A DNA stretch of 16,977 bases. It comes from Trichomonas tenax. Its lineage: Eukaryota; Parabasalia; Trichomonadida; Trichomonadidae. The translations under genes were made by a program, and so were the position numbers. Shown piece after piece: positions 7,768 to 15,739 of this stretch. The DNA lies in the NCBI GenBank assembly GCA_023091735.1, contig JALKBU010001089.1, forward strand, positions 1 to 16,977. Direction: 5' to 3'. The notes beneath the pieces were generated by a model. The model saw only the letters and a list, made by a program, of their open reading frames with translations, was not told the DNA's origin and made no database searches. The first letter of the stretch is position 1. The number at the start of each line of letters is the position of its first letter.

Positions 7768-9306
7768 ATGACACATGGTTTAGATACATTACGCGAAGTT
7801 TTAAATGTTATATCTAATGGTGGTGATGTATTTAATAATTTAGCGACATGGGTTCAAAGAATGGAAGAGTCCCCACAGACAATTACAGGAAACTTTAATA
7901 TGTTATCAGATATGTTAGAAGGTACTACATCTAATTTAGAATCGTTTCGTACATTGGTTTCGGAAACAAATGCTATGACTACTAATAATATTAATTGGAT
8001 ACAAGATCTTACAGGACAAATAATGGATAGTCATATGAATTTATTCAGTCAAGTTACTACATTTCTTAGAAACTTATCTAGAGTTGGTACTAGAAGTATT
8101 ATGGCTAGAGATATTAATGAAGTTGTTGAAGAAGAAGATGCTGTAGAACCTGAACCAACAATTGCTGAAAAGTTCAATAAGCTATTTCCTAGTTATGGTG
8201 TTTTATTGAATTATGTTAATAGTGTGATTAAAGATAATAATATAAGTTTTGAAGGTACTGAGAAAAATAATGATTTACTTATTACTTTTACAGTTGCTGA
8301 AATATTTAGACAGTTATGTTCAATAAATGATAATGTAACTAGTTTCACTAAAACACCTGATGATCATGATTTAGAAATAAATGAAGAACCAGAACAACAA
8401 ACATCTATAACAGTTGGTAAGATTAATACTCAAGAAATTAATATTAATAATAAAGATTTAACTACAGAATTAAATAATAAATCTGATATTAATCATGCAC
8501 ATGAAGATTTAGAAAATATAATAAATAATAAATCAGAAATTAATCATACACATATGGAATTTAATAAAGTTTCAATAAATGAAATTGGTGCTTATATATA
8601 TGAAACAGATGGCGCTCCAGCAATTAAATCACCAACGTTTACAGCAGGTCTAATTACAAATAATGATATAATATATATTGAACCAAATTCGGATAATAGA
8701 TTATATATAATTGAAGAATTAAATAATAAAGCTAATAAAGATCATACACATATGGAATTTAATAATATTAAATCTGATAGTATTTCTGTAAAAGATCCGG
8801 ATAGAGATTATTATTATGATGTTCATCAAAGAATAAATGATATTTATCAATTATTTGTAAATACAAGTAAATCATTATCTCAAATGATACAAAATTTATA
8901 TCCAATAGGTTCTATCTATACATCTATGAAAAATACTAATCCTAATATAGCTTTAGGATTTGGTATATGGACACAAATCGTTGAGAGATTTTTATATTGT
9001 GCTAATAGTAGTAATCAAACCGGTGGTTCTAAAAAGATATCTTTTGCTAACTTACCAGAACATAGTCACTATATTAATTTAAATACTAATAATAGTGGTA
9101 GTCATACACATACATATACTATAGCACAAATACTTAAAGGATCTGATGGTGGTTCTGGACAACATTTATCATGGTGGCAAGATCGAGAAATATCTTCTAG
9201 TGGTGATCATACACATAATATTAGTGGTAATACTTATAGCACGGGTTCCGGAACAGATTACATGCCACTGTACATTACTGTGTATGCTTGGTATAGAATT
9301 GCTTAA
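7768..9306 (+). CDS. Phage tail-fibre/tail-collar-like protein (main intact part of a collagen-like fibre)
   Basis: 512 residues. Residues 1-110 are helical, with spaced hydrophobics. His-X-His pairs occur in repeated settings, NHAHEDL (243/245), NHTHMEF (260/262) and DHTHMEF (326/328), each preceded by LNNK or INNK. The C-terminus from YPIGSIYTS (378) through FGIWTQIVERFLYCA, TGGSKK, LPEHSHYI (432/434), SHTHTYTI (446/448), GDHTHNI (481/483) to LYITVYAWYRIA is the pattern of bacteriophage tail-collar and short-tail-fibre receptor-binding tips. In known phage fibres HxH histidines coordinate metal ions in trimeric needles. Codons between 7615 and 7768 are open and continue the collagen-like region, so the ATG at 7768 is only where reading can restart after the upstream stop. 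Inference: trimeric attachment fibre of a Maverick virion. The final TAA starts TAAAAAA, and the C-terminus matches the family's usual end, showing TAA is a real stop here. Confidence 0.85.
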   Translation: MTHGLDTLREVLNVISNGGDVFNNLATWVQRMEESPQTITGNFNMLSDMLEGTTSNLESFRTLVSETNAMTTNNINWIQDLTGQIMDSHMNLFSQVTTFLRNLSRVGTRSIMARDINEVVEEEDAVEPEPTIAEKFNKLFPSYGVLLNYVNSVIKDNNISFEGTEKNNDLLITFTVAEIFRQLCSINDNVTSFTKTPDDHDLEINEEPEQQTSITVGKINTQEININNKDLTTELNNKSDINHAHEDLENIINNKSEINHTHMEFNKVSINEIGAYIYETDGAPAIKSPTFTAGLITNNDIIYIEPNSDNRLYIIEELNNKANKDHTHMEFNNIKSDSISVKDPDRDYYYDVHQRINDIYQLFVNTSKSLSQMIQNLYPIGSIYTSMKNTNPNIALGFGIWTQIVERFLYCANSSNQTGGSKKISFANLPEHSHYINLNTNNSGSHTHTYTIAQILKGSDGGSGQHLSWWQDREISSSGDHTHNISGNTYSTGSGTDYMPLYITVYAWYRIA

Positions 9307-9346
9307 AAAATATTTTGGTTATGATAATTAATTAAGAAATATAATA

Positions 9347-9718
9347 TTATTTTTGTAAATAGCTATTTATACATTCCTTAATGTTACAATACCTGTTATA
9401 TGGATTAATGTAATGTCCTTTGCCGTCATCACCATATAACATATAATTATTATGACAGTTCTGTTTTAATACAGTTTCTTTATTCATATAATAATTAATA
9501 TAATAAATCTTATCTTCAGATTCACTATAAAAGTAATTCTTAGTTAAATACGAAAATCTATTCTTCTGTATAACTGTATCACAATACGGAATAAACTTAA
9601 CATCATATGGCAAAGTAATATATTCAGGATCTTTATCAGTATTTTGAAATTTAGCATCTGTTTTAAACAACTTCTGTAATCTCTCTGGAAAAGAATACTG
9701 ATATATATAACTTGACAT
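9347..9718 (-). CDS. Unrecognised 123-residue Maverick protein, intact
   Basis: A complete ORF from ATG to TAA, rich in Tyr, Asn and Lys, with aromatic-rich segments (FSYLTKNYFYSESEDKIYYINYY) and two cysteines near the end (YCNIKEC). No signal peptide or membrane segment. It is convergent with the fibre gene (40 bp between stops) and has the same strong A/T-ending codon bias as the other element genes. That bias, the full-length frame and the protein-like composition support a real gene. Function unknown. Confidence 0.6.
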   Translation of the reverse strand: MSSYIYQYSFPERLQKLFKTDAKFQNTDKDPEYITLPYDVKFIPYCDTVIQKNRFSYLTKNYFYSESEDKIYYINYYMNKETVLKQNCHNNYMLYGDDGKGHYINPYNRYCNIKECINSYLQK

Positions 9719-9852
9719 TTATTGGATAAAAAATATTTATTATTTTAATTCTTATTATTTTTATATATTTATTTTCATTTATATTTTTAATTATTTTTGG
9801 AAGTTATAAAAAAGTAAATTTTAAAAGAATTAGCTTATTTATGTCCCAAGTC

Positions 9853-9900
9853 TAACATTTAGATCGTTTGTAATGCTAGGCACAAACGAGCGAAATGTTA
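9853..9900. repeat. 19-bp interrupted inverted repeat
   Basis: TAACATTT (9853-9860) and CGTTTGT (9865-9871) pair with ACAAACG (9882-9888) and AAATGTTA (9893-9900). The 4-nt internal segments do not pair, giving 15 of 19 matches and a 10-nt loop. It immediately precedes the large foldback. Confidence 0.7.
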
Positions 9901-9910
9901 AATACTAACT

Positions 9911-10161
9911 CATGGAGTTCTAAGGCTTTACTAACTAAAGAAGCAAAAAACATCGGTCTGCACCGAGATAGCATCGGTTTAAAACTTTTTTAAAGCTTTG
10001 CTTTTTGTCCTTCTTTGATACTGTGTGCAGCTATTACGCGTGTGGTAGATGCACACTGCATCAAAGAAGGACAAAAAGCACAATATTTTTGTGAATCGAA
10101 GTTATCTCGGCAACAAAACCGAGATCCATCGCTTCTTTAGCAGAGTTGCCTAAGCTTCATG
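9911..10161. repeat. ~250-bp foldback element with nested inverted repeats
   Basis: The inner arms 9999-10019 and 10060-10080 are exact reverse complements over 21 bp (TGCTTTTTGTCC...), and pairing continues to about 10032/10047 with few mismatches. The outer arms, about 9911-9970 and 10095-10161, are complementary at roughly two thirds of positions, with conserved blocks CTAAAGAAGC/GCTTCTTTAG and CCGAGATA/TATCTCGG. The whole can fold into one long hairpin. No transposase lies inside, so it is a MITE/foldback candidate. Confidence 0.8.
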
Positions 10162-10335
10162 TTCTTCTAAGGATTCACTTGCTAAAGAAGTGAGAAATCT
10201 CTGTTTGCATCGAAATAATTTTGATGCATAGCTTTCTTCTTAAAAGTGCTTTTCATCCAGCTTTGCTGCTGTGCGCAGCCACGGGGTATGGTGTATTTGC
10301 CCACTGCAACAAAAATAGACAAATAGCATGCTTTT
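10159..10335. repeat. Diverged tandem second copy of the foldback unit
   Basis: TTCTAAGG...CTAAAGAAG at 10165-10190 repeats 9918-9943 at an offset of 247 bp. GCTTTGCTGCTGTGCGCAGC (about 10260-10279) corresponds to the CTGTGTGCAGC loop side of the first copy, and ACAAATAGCATGC to ACAAAAAGCACAA. The copy is clearly older or relaxed, since its own stem pairs poorly. Confidence 0.6.
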
Positions 10336-10767
10336 TAATTCAAATTTAAATAAATTGATGTGCTAAAGGGAGTACCATCACAATTTTTTGAGATGTTTAC
10401 AATTACTAATGGAGAGTTTTGATTCTCTCGCAAAATTTTAATAATTTTACTTCATTACGCCATTAGATATACACAATTATTCAATGCAAAGCACTGCGCT
10501 TCATTACAAGAAGTTCTATAAAGATTATTTGCTCGATCGATTTTAAAATACAAAATAAATAACTTTAAATAGCAATGATTAGGAAGAACCATAAACAAAA
10601 CTGCATATATGACCTATATTTTGGCTATTGGCTGTTGAATTTATTATCTCGACCCAAAATATTCTTTTTAATTGCTTTAATCCTTTCGGTTTACCTCTAA
10701 AATATCATGCTCGATACCAGATTGAGATTATGTTAAATTAAATATTAGAAAGATATTTAATAGAAGT

Positions 10768-10989
10768 ATGAACAAACTAATTGATGAGTTTCAAAAACTT
10801 CAAGAACAAGGAGCCAAAGAATTACAAAAACCCGAGAAATCTAAATCTGAAACACTTAAAAACGTTAGATTAACAAAACAACGAAGAGAACAAATAATAG
10901 AAACTTCTAAACGAGGTATTGAAGATCCGGATTACGTTGTAGTTAGAAATGAGAAGACTGGTAAAGTAATGATTAGTAAACGTAAATAA
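10768..10989 (+). CDS. Small basic Maverick protein (73 residues), unrecognised
   Basis: A complete ORF with a helical, charged N-terminal half (FQKLQEQGAKELQKPEK), a basic middle (RLTKQRREQIIETSKRG) and a C-terminal YVVVRNEKTGKVMISKRK that could form a beta hairpin. The strongly basic character suggests a nucleic-acid-binding or virion core protein, as an inference only. It ends TAAA and is followed after 24 bp by the next basic gene, so the two form a pair. It starts at the first ATG of the frame after a long gene-free block. Confidence 0.55.
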   Translation: MNKLIDEFQKLQEQGAKELQKPEKSKSETLKNVRLTKQRREQIIETSKRGIEDPDYVVVRNEKTGKVMISKRK

Positions 10990-11013
10990 AATATATAGTT
11001 TAAAAATAATTAA

Positions 11014-11271
11014 ATGGTTAATAAACGTAAAAACTATAATAGAAAAACTAAGAGATCATATAAAAGAAAATCAAAACGTACACATACGTCTAATAGACAA
11101 AATACTGTTATTCAACCAGTTAATAATATTACAGTTAGTCCTTATTTTTATGATCAACATAGAACTCTTGAAAATCTTAGAGAAACAGTTATACCTAATA
11201 ATTTACCAGAAAAACCTAAATTAAGTACTTTTCTTAGTCAAGCATATGAATCATATACAAATCGGTATTAA
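11014..11271 (+). CDS. Small protein with Arg/Lys-rich head and a motif shared with the repeat protein
   Basis: 85 residues. The first ~30 are almost all basic or polar (KRKNYNRKTKRSYKRKSKR), like a nuclear-localisation or DNA-condensing tail. After a short hydrophobic stretch (VIQPVNNITVSPYFY) comes ENLRETVIPNNLPEKP at about 53-68, nearly identical in protein and DNA to a segment of the gene at 5669-7003, then STFLSQAYESYTNRY. The shared segment suggests either a common interaction motif or a recombination product. The ORF is intact and starts at the only nearby ATG. No family recognised; a virion core protein is conceivable. Confidence 0.55.
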   Translation: MVNKRKNYNRKTKRSYKRKSKRTHTSNRQNTVIQPVNNITVSPYFYDQHRTLENLRETVIPNNLPEKPKLSTFLSQAYESYTNRY

Positions 11272-11809
11272 TTTAAATTTAAATGAATATATGATTGATG
11301 AGATATGTGTAATTTGATGACATAAACAAAATTATTTGATGATATAATTTGTGATCTTCTTAACCTTATTTTTTATAAATCTCGCTCGGACCAATAAAAA
11401 TCTTCATATCTTTGAATTGATTTATACTAATACTTTTAAACAATGATAGAGTCAAGCATGTTGGGTTGTTCCATATTGGAGTGATCCCGCATACTTGAGG
11501 AACAGCAGAATTTTTTGCATTTATTTAAAAAAGAGTTGAAATTTTTCGGAATATCCAGGAATGCTGGTAATGGGAATCACATCTAACTAAATGAATATTA
11601 ATATTCAGTTCTAAGTTGCTGTTGAGTAGCAACATAATTTTTGGCATCAACATTTTTTTTGATATTTTTATATACCGAATTAAATGGGGGTCTATTTCAA
11701 GCACCACAGTATTTAATTAAAAGTAACATTTGATGATTTTTGGATTAATATAAATTTCTACAAAGAAGATCATATATAGTCTAAGCATATTATTCTTACC
11801 ATTAATTAA

Positions 11810-12046
11810 AATGGATTCAGTTTTAACAATTTTGATAACGAAGAAGATGAACCAGTATTACTTTTAGTTGATACAATGCTCGTTCTATGCTCATTGCCAT
11901 CAGCCCAATTTTTAGCAAGGATATTGATTGAAGAAAATATCGAAATATTTGATCAAATGATTAATAATAATAGTGAAAATGATGAAATTTGTGAAAAAAT
12001 CGAAATAATAATGGATATACTAATTTTTTCTAATGAATACATTTGA
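11810..12046 (+). pseudogene. Possible fragment of an unrecognised (non-element?) gene
   Basis: The frame is open from TAA 11807-11809 to TGA 12044-12046, 78 codons with an acidic start (NEEDEP) and helix-like segments (AQFLARILIEENIEIF and ICEKIEIIMDILIF). No ATG lies at the start; the first in-frame ATG is 11876-11878. Codon use is less A/T-extreme than in the Maverick genes, which would fit a host gene remnant. No family recognised. It could be chance in AT-rich DNA, but the amphipathic pattern argues mildly for real coding. Confidence 0.35.
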
Positions 12047-12244
12047 AGTCATTTTTTGAACGAATCAACATTAAAGAGTATTATTATTCTGACTTAGAAA
12101 TTTCCTTATGAAATGCAAAATATTTTTATTTTGCCAACTTAGATGTTTTTGCTAAAACTTAAAAAAATCATTTTATTAGTTCTTTGTTTAACATCATGAT
12201 TATGCAAAAAAGAACATTCTGCCATAATTGTGTTTAGATTTATG

Positions 12245-12390
12245 CTATGTGCAAATGGAATTTCATGTGCAATTATGTGCCTTATATGCATATGAATTTT
12301 ACATATGCACATGGAAACCTATATGCATATAGAATTTTGTGTGCATATGAAATCCTATATGCATATGGAGGCCGGAAATGCATATAGGTC
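12245..12390. repeat. ~18-bp tandem repeat, about eight diverged copies
   Basis: The core TATATGCATATG followed by GAA-TTT/TCC recurs with TGCA centres near 12251, 12269, 12288, 12307, 12325, 12343, 12361 and 12380, i.e. every 18-19 bp. Each unit holds an ATGCAT-type palindrome. A further ATATGCACATGGG lies at about 12413-12425, directly at the end of polymerase coding. Minisatellite-like; possibly a recombination junction. Confidence 0.75.
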
Positions 12391-12427
12391 ACCTAGTTGC
12401 AAACCAAAAAATTATATGCACATGGGT

Positions 12428-13746
12428 CTATTTACTATTAGATAATCTTTCTGAATTAATATCTGGATTACAAACTATTAATGGGAATTGTCTATTAATA
12501 CCAATAGATGTAATTTTAATTTTAACAGAGAAACTATTTATGAATTTATGTTTATTAGGTTTTTCTTTATCATCTGTAAATAAATGATCTAATAAGTATT
12601 TTGTATTTAACATTTCATTTGTTAATACTTTTGGTTTACCTTCTAATGTATATAATCATGCTATTGCTGATGGATATAATGATGCAGCATCAAAATCAGT
12701 GATTAAGTTATTACCATCGTTATTTATTATTTTCATATAACATACATCTACCACCATAAACACAGTTACTAATGAATTCTCTAGGTTTATTAGATAGATC
12801 AAATAAATTTCCATTTGGATAATACACACGTTGTTCGAATAGTTTATTACTTACAGAACATATAATTACATAATCAAATATGTTTCGATTAAATTCCTTC
12901 ATAAGATCATTCTTAAATTTAACAAAACCTTCACGTAATATTCTAACATCTTGAGAACAATAGAAAGTACTGTATCTTTCCATATCAAATGTATTATCTG
13001 ATAATTTACAATTAGTAAAATTATTGATATTATTAAGAAATGTATTTTTATCATTTACATAATTAATAGCATCAGATATAATACAAACTTTATTATTATT
13101 TTTAAGAATATCACTATTATAATAATTATATGGAAATACTTCTTTAGGTCCAGTTGCTAAATTAAACATTTGTGGAAATTCTTTAAGTTTTTTTAGGTAT
13201 AACTGTATAACTATCTTTAAACCATATGTTTTTATTTTTATATTTACCATTAATCATCATAGTTCTAGATCCTTTAATAATTGGTGTACCACATACCTCA
13301 TCAAGATATTTAATAATGAAATTAATATCATATGTTAGATTATGAAAATATACTAATGTATTATTTGGTAATTTATCAAGAAACATATTAACACAGTTAT
13401 CACCAAATATACTTTCAGATATTGTACCTTGTTCATTATCAAAACAAATGTTAAATGATTTATGAATTCCATCTGTACTAGCTTCAAAATCAGCAAAATA
13501 AACATAATCGAATTTAATATCATATTTATTATTCTTAGATTCATATTTCTGTTTAAGTTTACAACATAACTTTTCATTATATGATAAATCAGTCAAATCA
13601 GATAATTTCTGATTATATAATGTTGTTGTGTATGTAAAAATATCACCAATTCTAATAAGTTCACAATAATTATATTCAAATAATAAATGTCCTAATGTTA
13701 TGGTATAAAAATATTGATGAAAATAAAATAGCATTATCATATACAC
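12428..13746 (-). pseudogene. Protein-primed family B DNA polymerase of Maverick type, truncated at both ends
   Basis: Minus-strand ORFs 13183-13746, 12720-13250 and 12428-12613 are consecutive parts of one protein. Exonuclease motif I is YFADFEAS (DFE at 13483-13491), motif II YFHNLTYDINFI (about 13320-13365) and motif III FYCSQDVRIL (about 12935-12965). The pre-palm GGRCM segment ends the second ORF, and polymerase motif A, DFDAASLYPSAI, lies near 12661-12700. The first frameshift is in the T7 tract 13188-13194, the second close to 12720-12730, and a TGA at 12656-12658 follows motif A. Coding stops at about 12428, before motifs B and C, so the catalytic palm is incomplete. The 5' limit (a GTG at 13746, no good ATG) is also a likely truncation. 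Known role: element replication from a terminal protein. Arrangement: divergent to the gene at 13756-13989. Confidence 0.9.
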
Positions 13747-13755
13747 GTCGCTGTT

Positions 13756-13989
13756 ATGATTCGATTAAAAAAGATGAAAGATATTAAAGAAATATATGAT
13801 GGAAAACATTATATAAGGTTTTATGATGAATTACCAATTGGTATGAGTACAGCAAAAGATATTAAACCAATTATTCAGAATTATAATAATAAATATAAAG
13901 TTACTTACACAACAACATTATTTAATAAATCTGATCCAAATAATATTCTTAGTGATATCGATAATATGATAAATGCTTTTAGAGAATAA
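13756..13989 (+). CDS. Small unrecognised Maverick protein (77 residues)
   Basis: An intact ORF with the reading YDGKHYIRFYDELPIGMS, then KVTYTTTLFNKSDPNNI and a helical acidic end. Alternation of hydrophobic and polar residues suggests a small folded beta/alpha protein. ATG 13756 or the later ATG of MKDIKEIYDG (13774) could be the start; the second gives a more natural N-terminus. It ends TAAA. A 21-nt stretch encoding the YTTTLFN segment is repeated inverted in the polymerase gene (see findings). Function unknown. Confidence 0.5.
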   Translation: MIRLKKMKDIKEIYDGKHYIRFYDELPIGMSTAKDIKPIIQNYNNKYKVTYTTTLFNKSDPNNILSDIDNMINAFRE

Positions 13990-14055
13990 ATATAATATTA
14001 AATTTTATTTTTATCTAGTTGTTAAAAAAAATCAAAAGTTTTTTCTCTAATAAAG

Positions 14056-14505
14056 ATGTCCAGTAAAAATCAAGTTAAGTATTTTAGTGTTAATAGTATT
14101 GCTACACAAGTTATATCCGAATTTACAAATTCTAAACGTTTAACAATTATATTCTCTAAATATATTAAAGAAAATAAATTTGGATATAGTGTTAATCCTA
14201 TAGCATTTATTATTGATGGTAAGAAATATACTAATGAAGAATTATCTAGAATATTCGATTTAAATCGTATTAAGATTAATATTAATATTACATATACTAA
14301 TATTATTAGATGTATTAATTCTAATTTCTTTGCTATTGATGTTGATCTAACTAATGTTAATTTTATGGATACTGGTGATAAACAATTTAAATATTATAAT
14401 CATAAACTAACAATTGTTAATAATAATATTATGAATATGGTATTACCAAAGATTGAAACATTAAATATTAATACACAATTAGATGAATTAATGGTGGAAG
14501 ATTAA
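14056..14505 (+). CDS. Unrecognised 149-residue Maverick protein, intact
   Basis: A full ORF without breaks, in contrast to its neighbours. It opens SSKNQVKYFSVNSIATQVISEF and has alternating beta-like segments (FGYSVNPIAFIIDGKKYT, FFAIDVDLTNVNFMDTG, HKLTIVNNNIMNMVLPKIETLNI) and an acidic C-terminal end (DELMVED). There is no signal peptide or transmembrane helix. It lies 66 bp after the previous gene and 42 bp before the integrase, on the same strand, so co-expression is likely. The beta-rich look would suit a small structural protein, but this is speculation. It ends TAAA. Confidence 0.6.
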   Translation: MSSKNQVKYFSVNSIATQVISEFTNSKRLTIIFSKYIKENKFGYSVNPIAFIIDGKKYTNEELSRIFDLNRIKININITYTNIIRCINSNFFAIDVDLTNVNFMDTGDKQFKYYNHKLTIVNNNIMNMVLPKIETLNINTQLDELMVED

Positions 14506-14547
14506 ACATTATGATACTTAACTATTTTATTTTTATCAAAGTATTTA

Positions 14548-15532
14548 ATGTCACTTCAAGATTTATATAATAAATATAAATGGAAAAGCTTTAAGAAATT
14601 ATATATTGATGCTAAAGATAAAGGTATTAAATCTAAAGATGTTAAAACATTTCTAAATAATATAGATCACGATAAAAATAATATTAATACTAAACAATAC
14701 TGTTTACCAATATATTCTAATACACCTGATAGTTATCAATTTGATACATTAATACAAAGTAAATCATCTAATACACCATATTTTTTTAATATTCATTAAT
14801 ATTAATTCTCGTAAAGCATATGCTTATCCTATGAAAAATAAAAATAAGAATGATGTAAGAGAAGTATTAACGAAATTTATAAATGAACATAAACCTAAAA
14901 CATTAACATCAGATCAAGATAATTTATATTTATCAGATGATGTAATTAGACTATTTCAAAATAATAATAATATCTAATATTATACAACAGAAAAACATAA
15001 TCATAATTTATTAGGTATTATTAATCGATTAATAAAAACATTACGTGATTTAAATGAAGATAGATATTTCACAGAAGAATCGATGAAACATTATATTAAG
15101 ATATATAATAATACTATATATTCATCTACAAATATAAAAACAAACGATTTCACTGAAAATGATGAAAAACAGTATATTAATAATATGAGAGATAAAACTA
15201 ATAGAATAATTTTTAATCCAAATTTCACATTAAATACTAATGATGATGTTAGAATAATAAACGAAAATAATAATATTGGTAAACGTAGATCTAATTTATC
15301 TAAAGAATATTATAAAATAGATTCACCGCAAGGATATGGTTATTTAATTAGATCTAAAGATGATAGTGTTGCTTATTACCCTAGACATAAATTAGTTAAA
15401 GGTCAAACTAATAAATATGCTGAAACACTTGATAACGGTGGTTATGGTACATTTAAACAAATAATATCATATGATGAACGTAAAGATGAATATAAAGTTG
15501 AATATGATGGTGGTGTTACTGATGATTACTAA
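14548..15532 (+). pseudogene. Maverick integrase (retroviral-type DDE), one frameshift and one stop
   Basis: Pieces in order: 14548-14799 (N-terminal helical region, then LPIYSNTPDSYQFDTLI with the first catalytic Asp); a frameshift near 14785-14800; INSRKAYAYPMKNKNK; TLTSDQDNLYLSDDV with the second Asp; TAA at 14975-14977; HNHNLLGIINRLIKTLRDL in place of the family's helix bearing the third acidic residue; and the ORF 15083-15532. This last has DDVRIINENNNIGKRRSNLSKEYYKI and YYPRHKLVKG, a C-terminal SH3-like DNA-binding domain, and an acidic tail. The spacing between the second Asp and the Asn of IINR is about 36 residues, as in D-35-E enzymes, but the Glu position reads Asn. Known role: insertion of the element DNA into the genome. 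Total about 325 codons, near the usual length, so only small lesions separate it from a full gene. Confidence 0.88.
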
Positions 15533-15728
15533 ATTTATTTTTCAAATAATTATAACTCATAACACTTCCAATACCTAATAATCCACCAATTAGATATTTA
15601 TTAAGATTACTATACCATGGATGTGGATTTATATTTTTAATTGAATGATTTGGTGAATTAATATAATTCATTGGTGATATTGCTCTAGGTGAATCTGGTG
15701 AACTTACTCTACCACTATCTGAAGACAT
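15516..15728 (-). CDS. Small Ser/Pro-rich protein with one membrane segment
   Basis: 70 residues. The N-terminal half is rich in Ser, Pro and Asn (SSDSGRVSSPDSPRAISP), a flexible, phosphorylatable-looking head. Residues of about 45-62 (KYLIGGLLGIGSVMSYNYL) form one hydrophobic, Gly-containing segment, followed by a Lys/Asn tail. A tail-anchored membrane protein or a minor virion protein are both possible. Its 3' end overlaps the integrase 3' end by 17 bp, convergent. It lies 11 bp upstream of the end of the next minus-strand gene (stop at 15740). Unrecognised. Confidence 0.55.
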   Translation of the reverse strand: MSSDSGRVSSPDSPRAISPMNYINSPNHSIKNINPHPWYSNLNKYLIGGLLGIGSVMSYNYLKNKFSNHQ

Positions 15729-15739
15729 TTATATTAAAA

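Larger units (their letters stand above)
9719..10767. other. Gene-free block with foldback repeats
   Basis: About 1 kb without a convincing ORF, between two element genes. The base composition is less extreme than in the neighbouring genes. It contains an inverted repeat (9853-9900), a large foldback (9911-10161) and a diverged second copy (about 10159-10335). The remaining part (10336-10767) shows nothing recognisable. It may be a later insertion into the Maverick. Confidence 0.6.
11272..12427. other. Gene-poor block with a tandem repeat at its right end
   Basis: This 1.15-kb stretch has no clear Maverick gene. A possible short ORF (11810-12046) and an 18-bp tandem repeat (12245-12390) are listed separately. 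GTTGCT...AGCAAC near 11611-11629 forms a small hairpin. The minus ORF 11525-11707 has no protein-like features. Confidence 0.5.

Noticed and set aside
9146..9331. 61-codon plus ORF at the fibre gene end
   Set aside because: Out-of-frame shadow of the tail-collar domain.
12378..12587. 69-codon plus ORF
   Set aside because: Antisense to the polymerase motif-A region on the minus strand, which has clear family motifs.
13353..13577. 74-codon minus ORF
   Set aside because: Alternative frame of the polymerase exonuclease domain.
14020..14560. Possible shared promoter element ATCAAA(A/G) upstream of the genes at 14056 and 14548
   Set aside because: ATCAAAAGT (about 14032) and ATCAAAGTA (about 14536) are alike, and a similar site precedes an ATG near 3526. 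However, other element genes lack it and such short AT-rich words are common.
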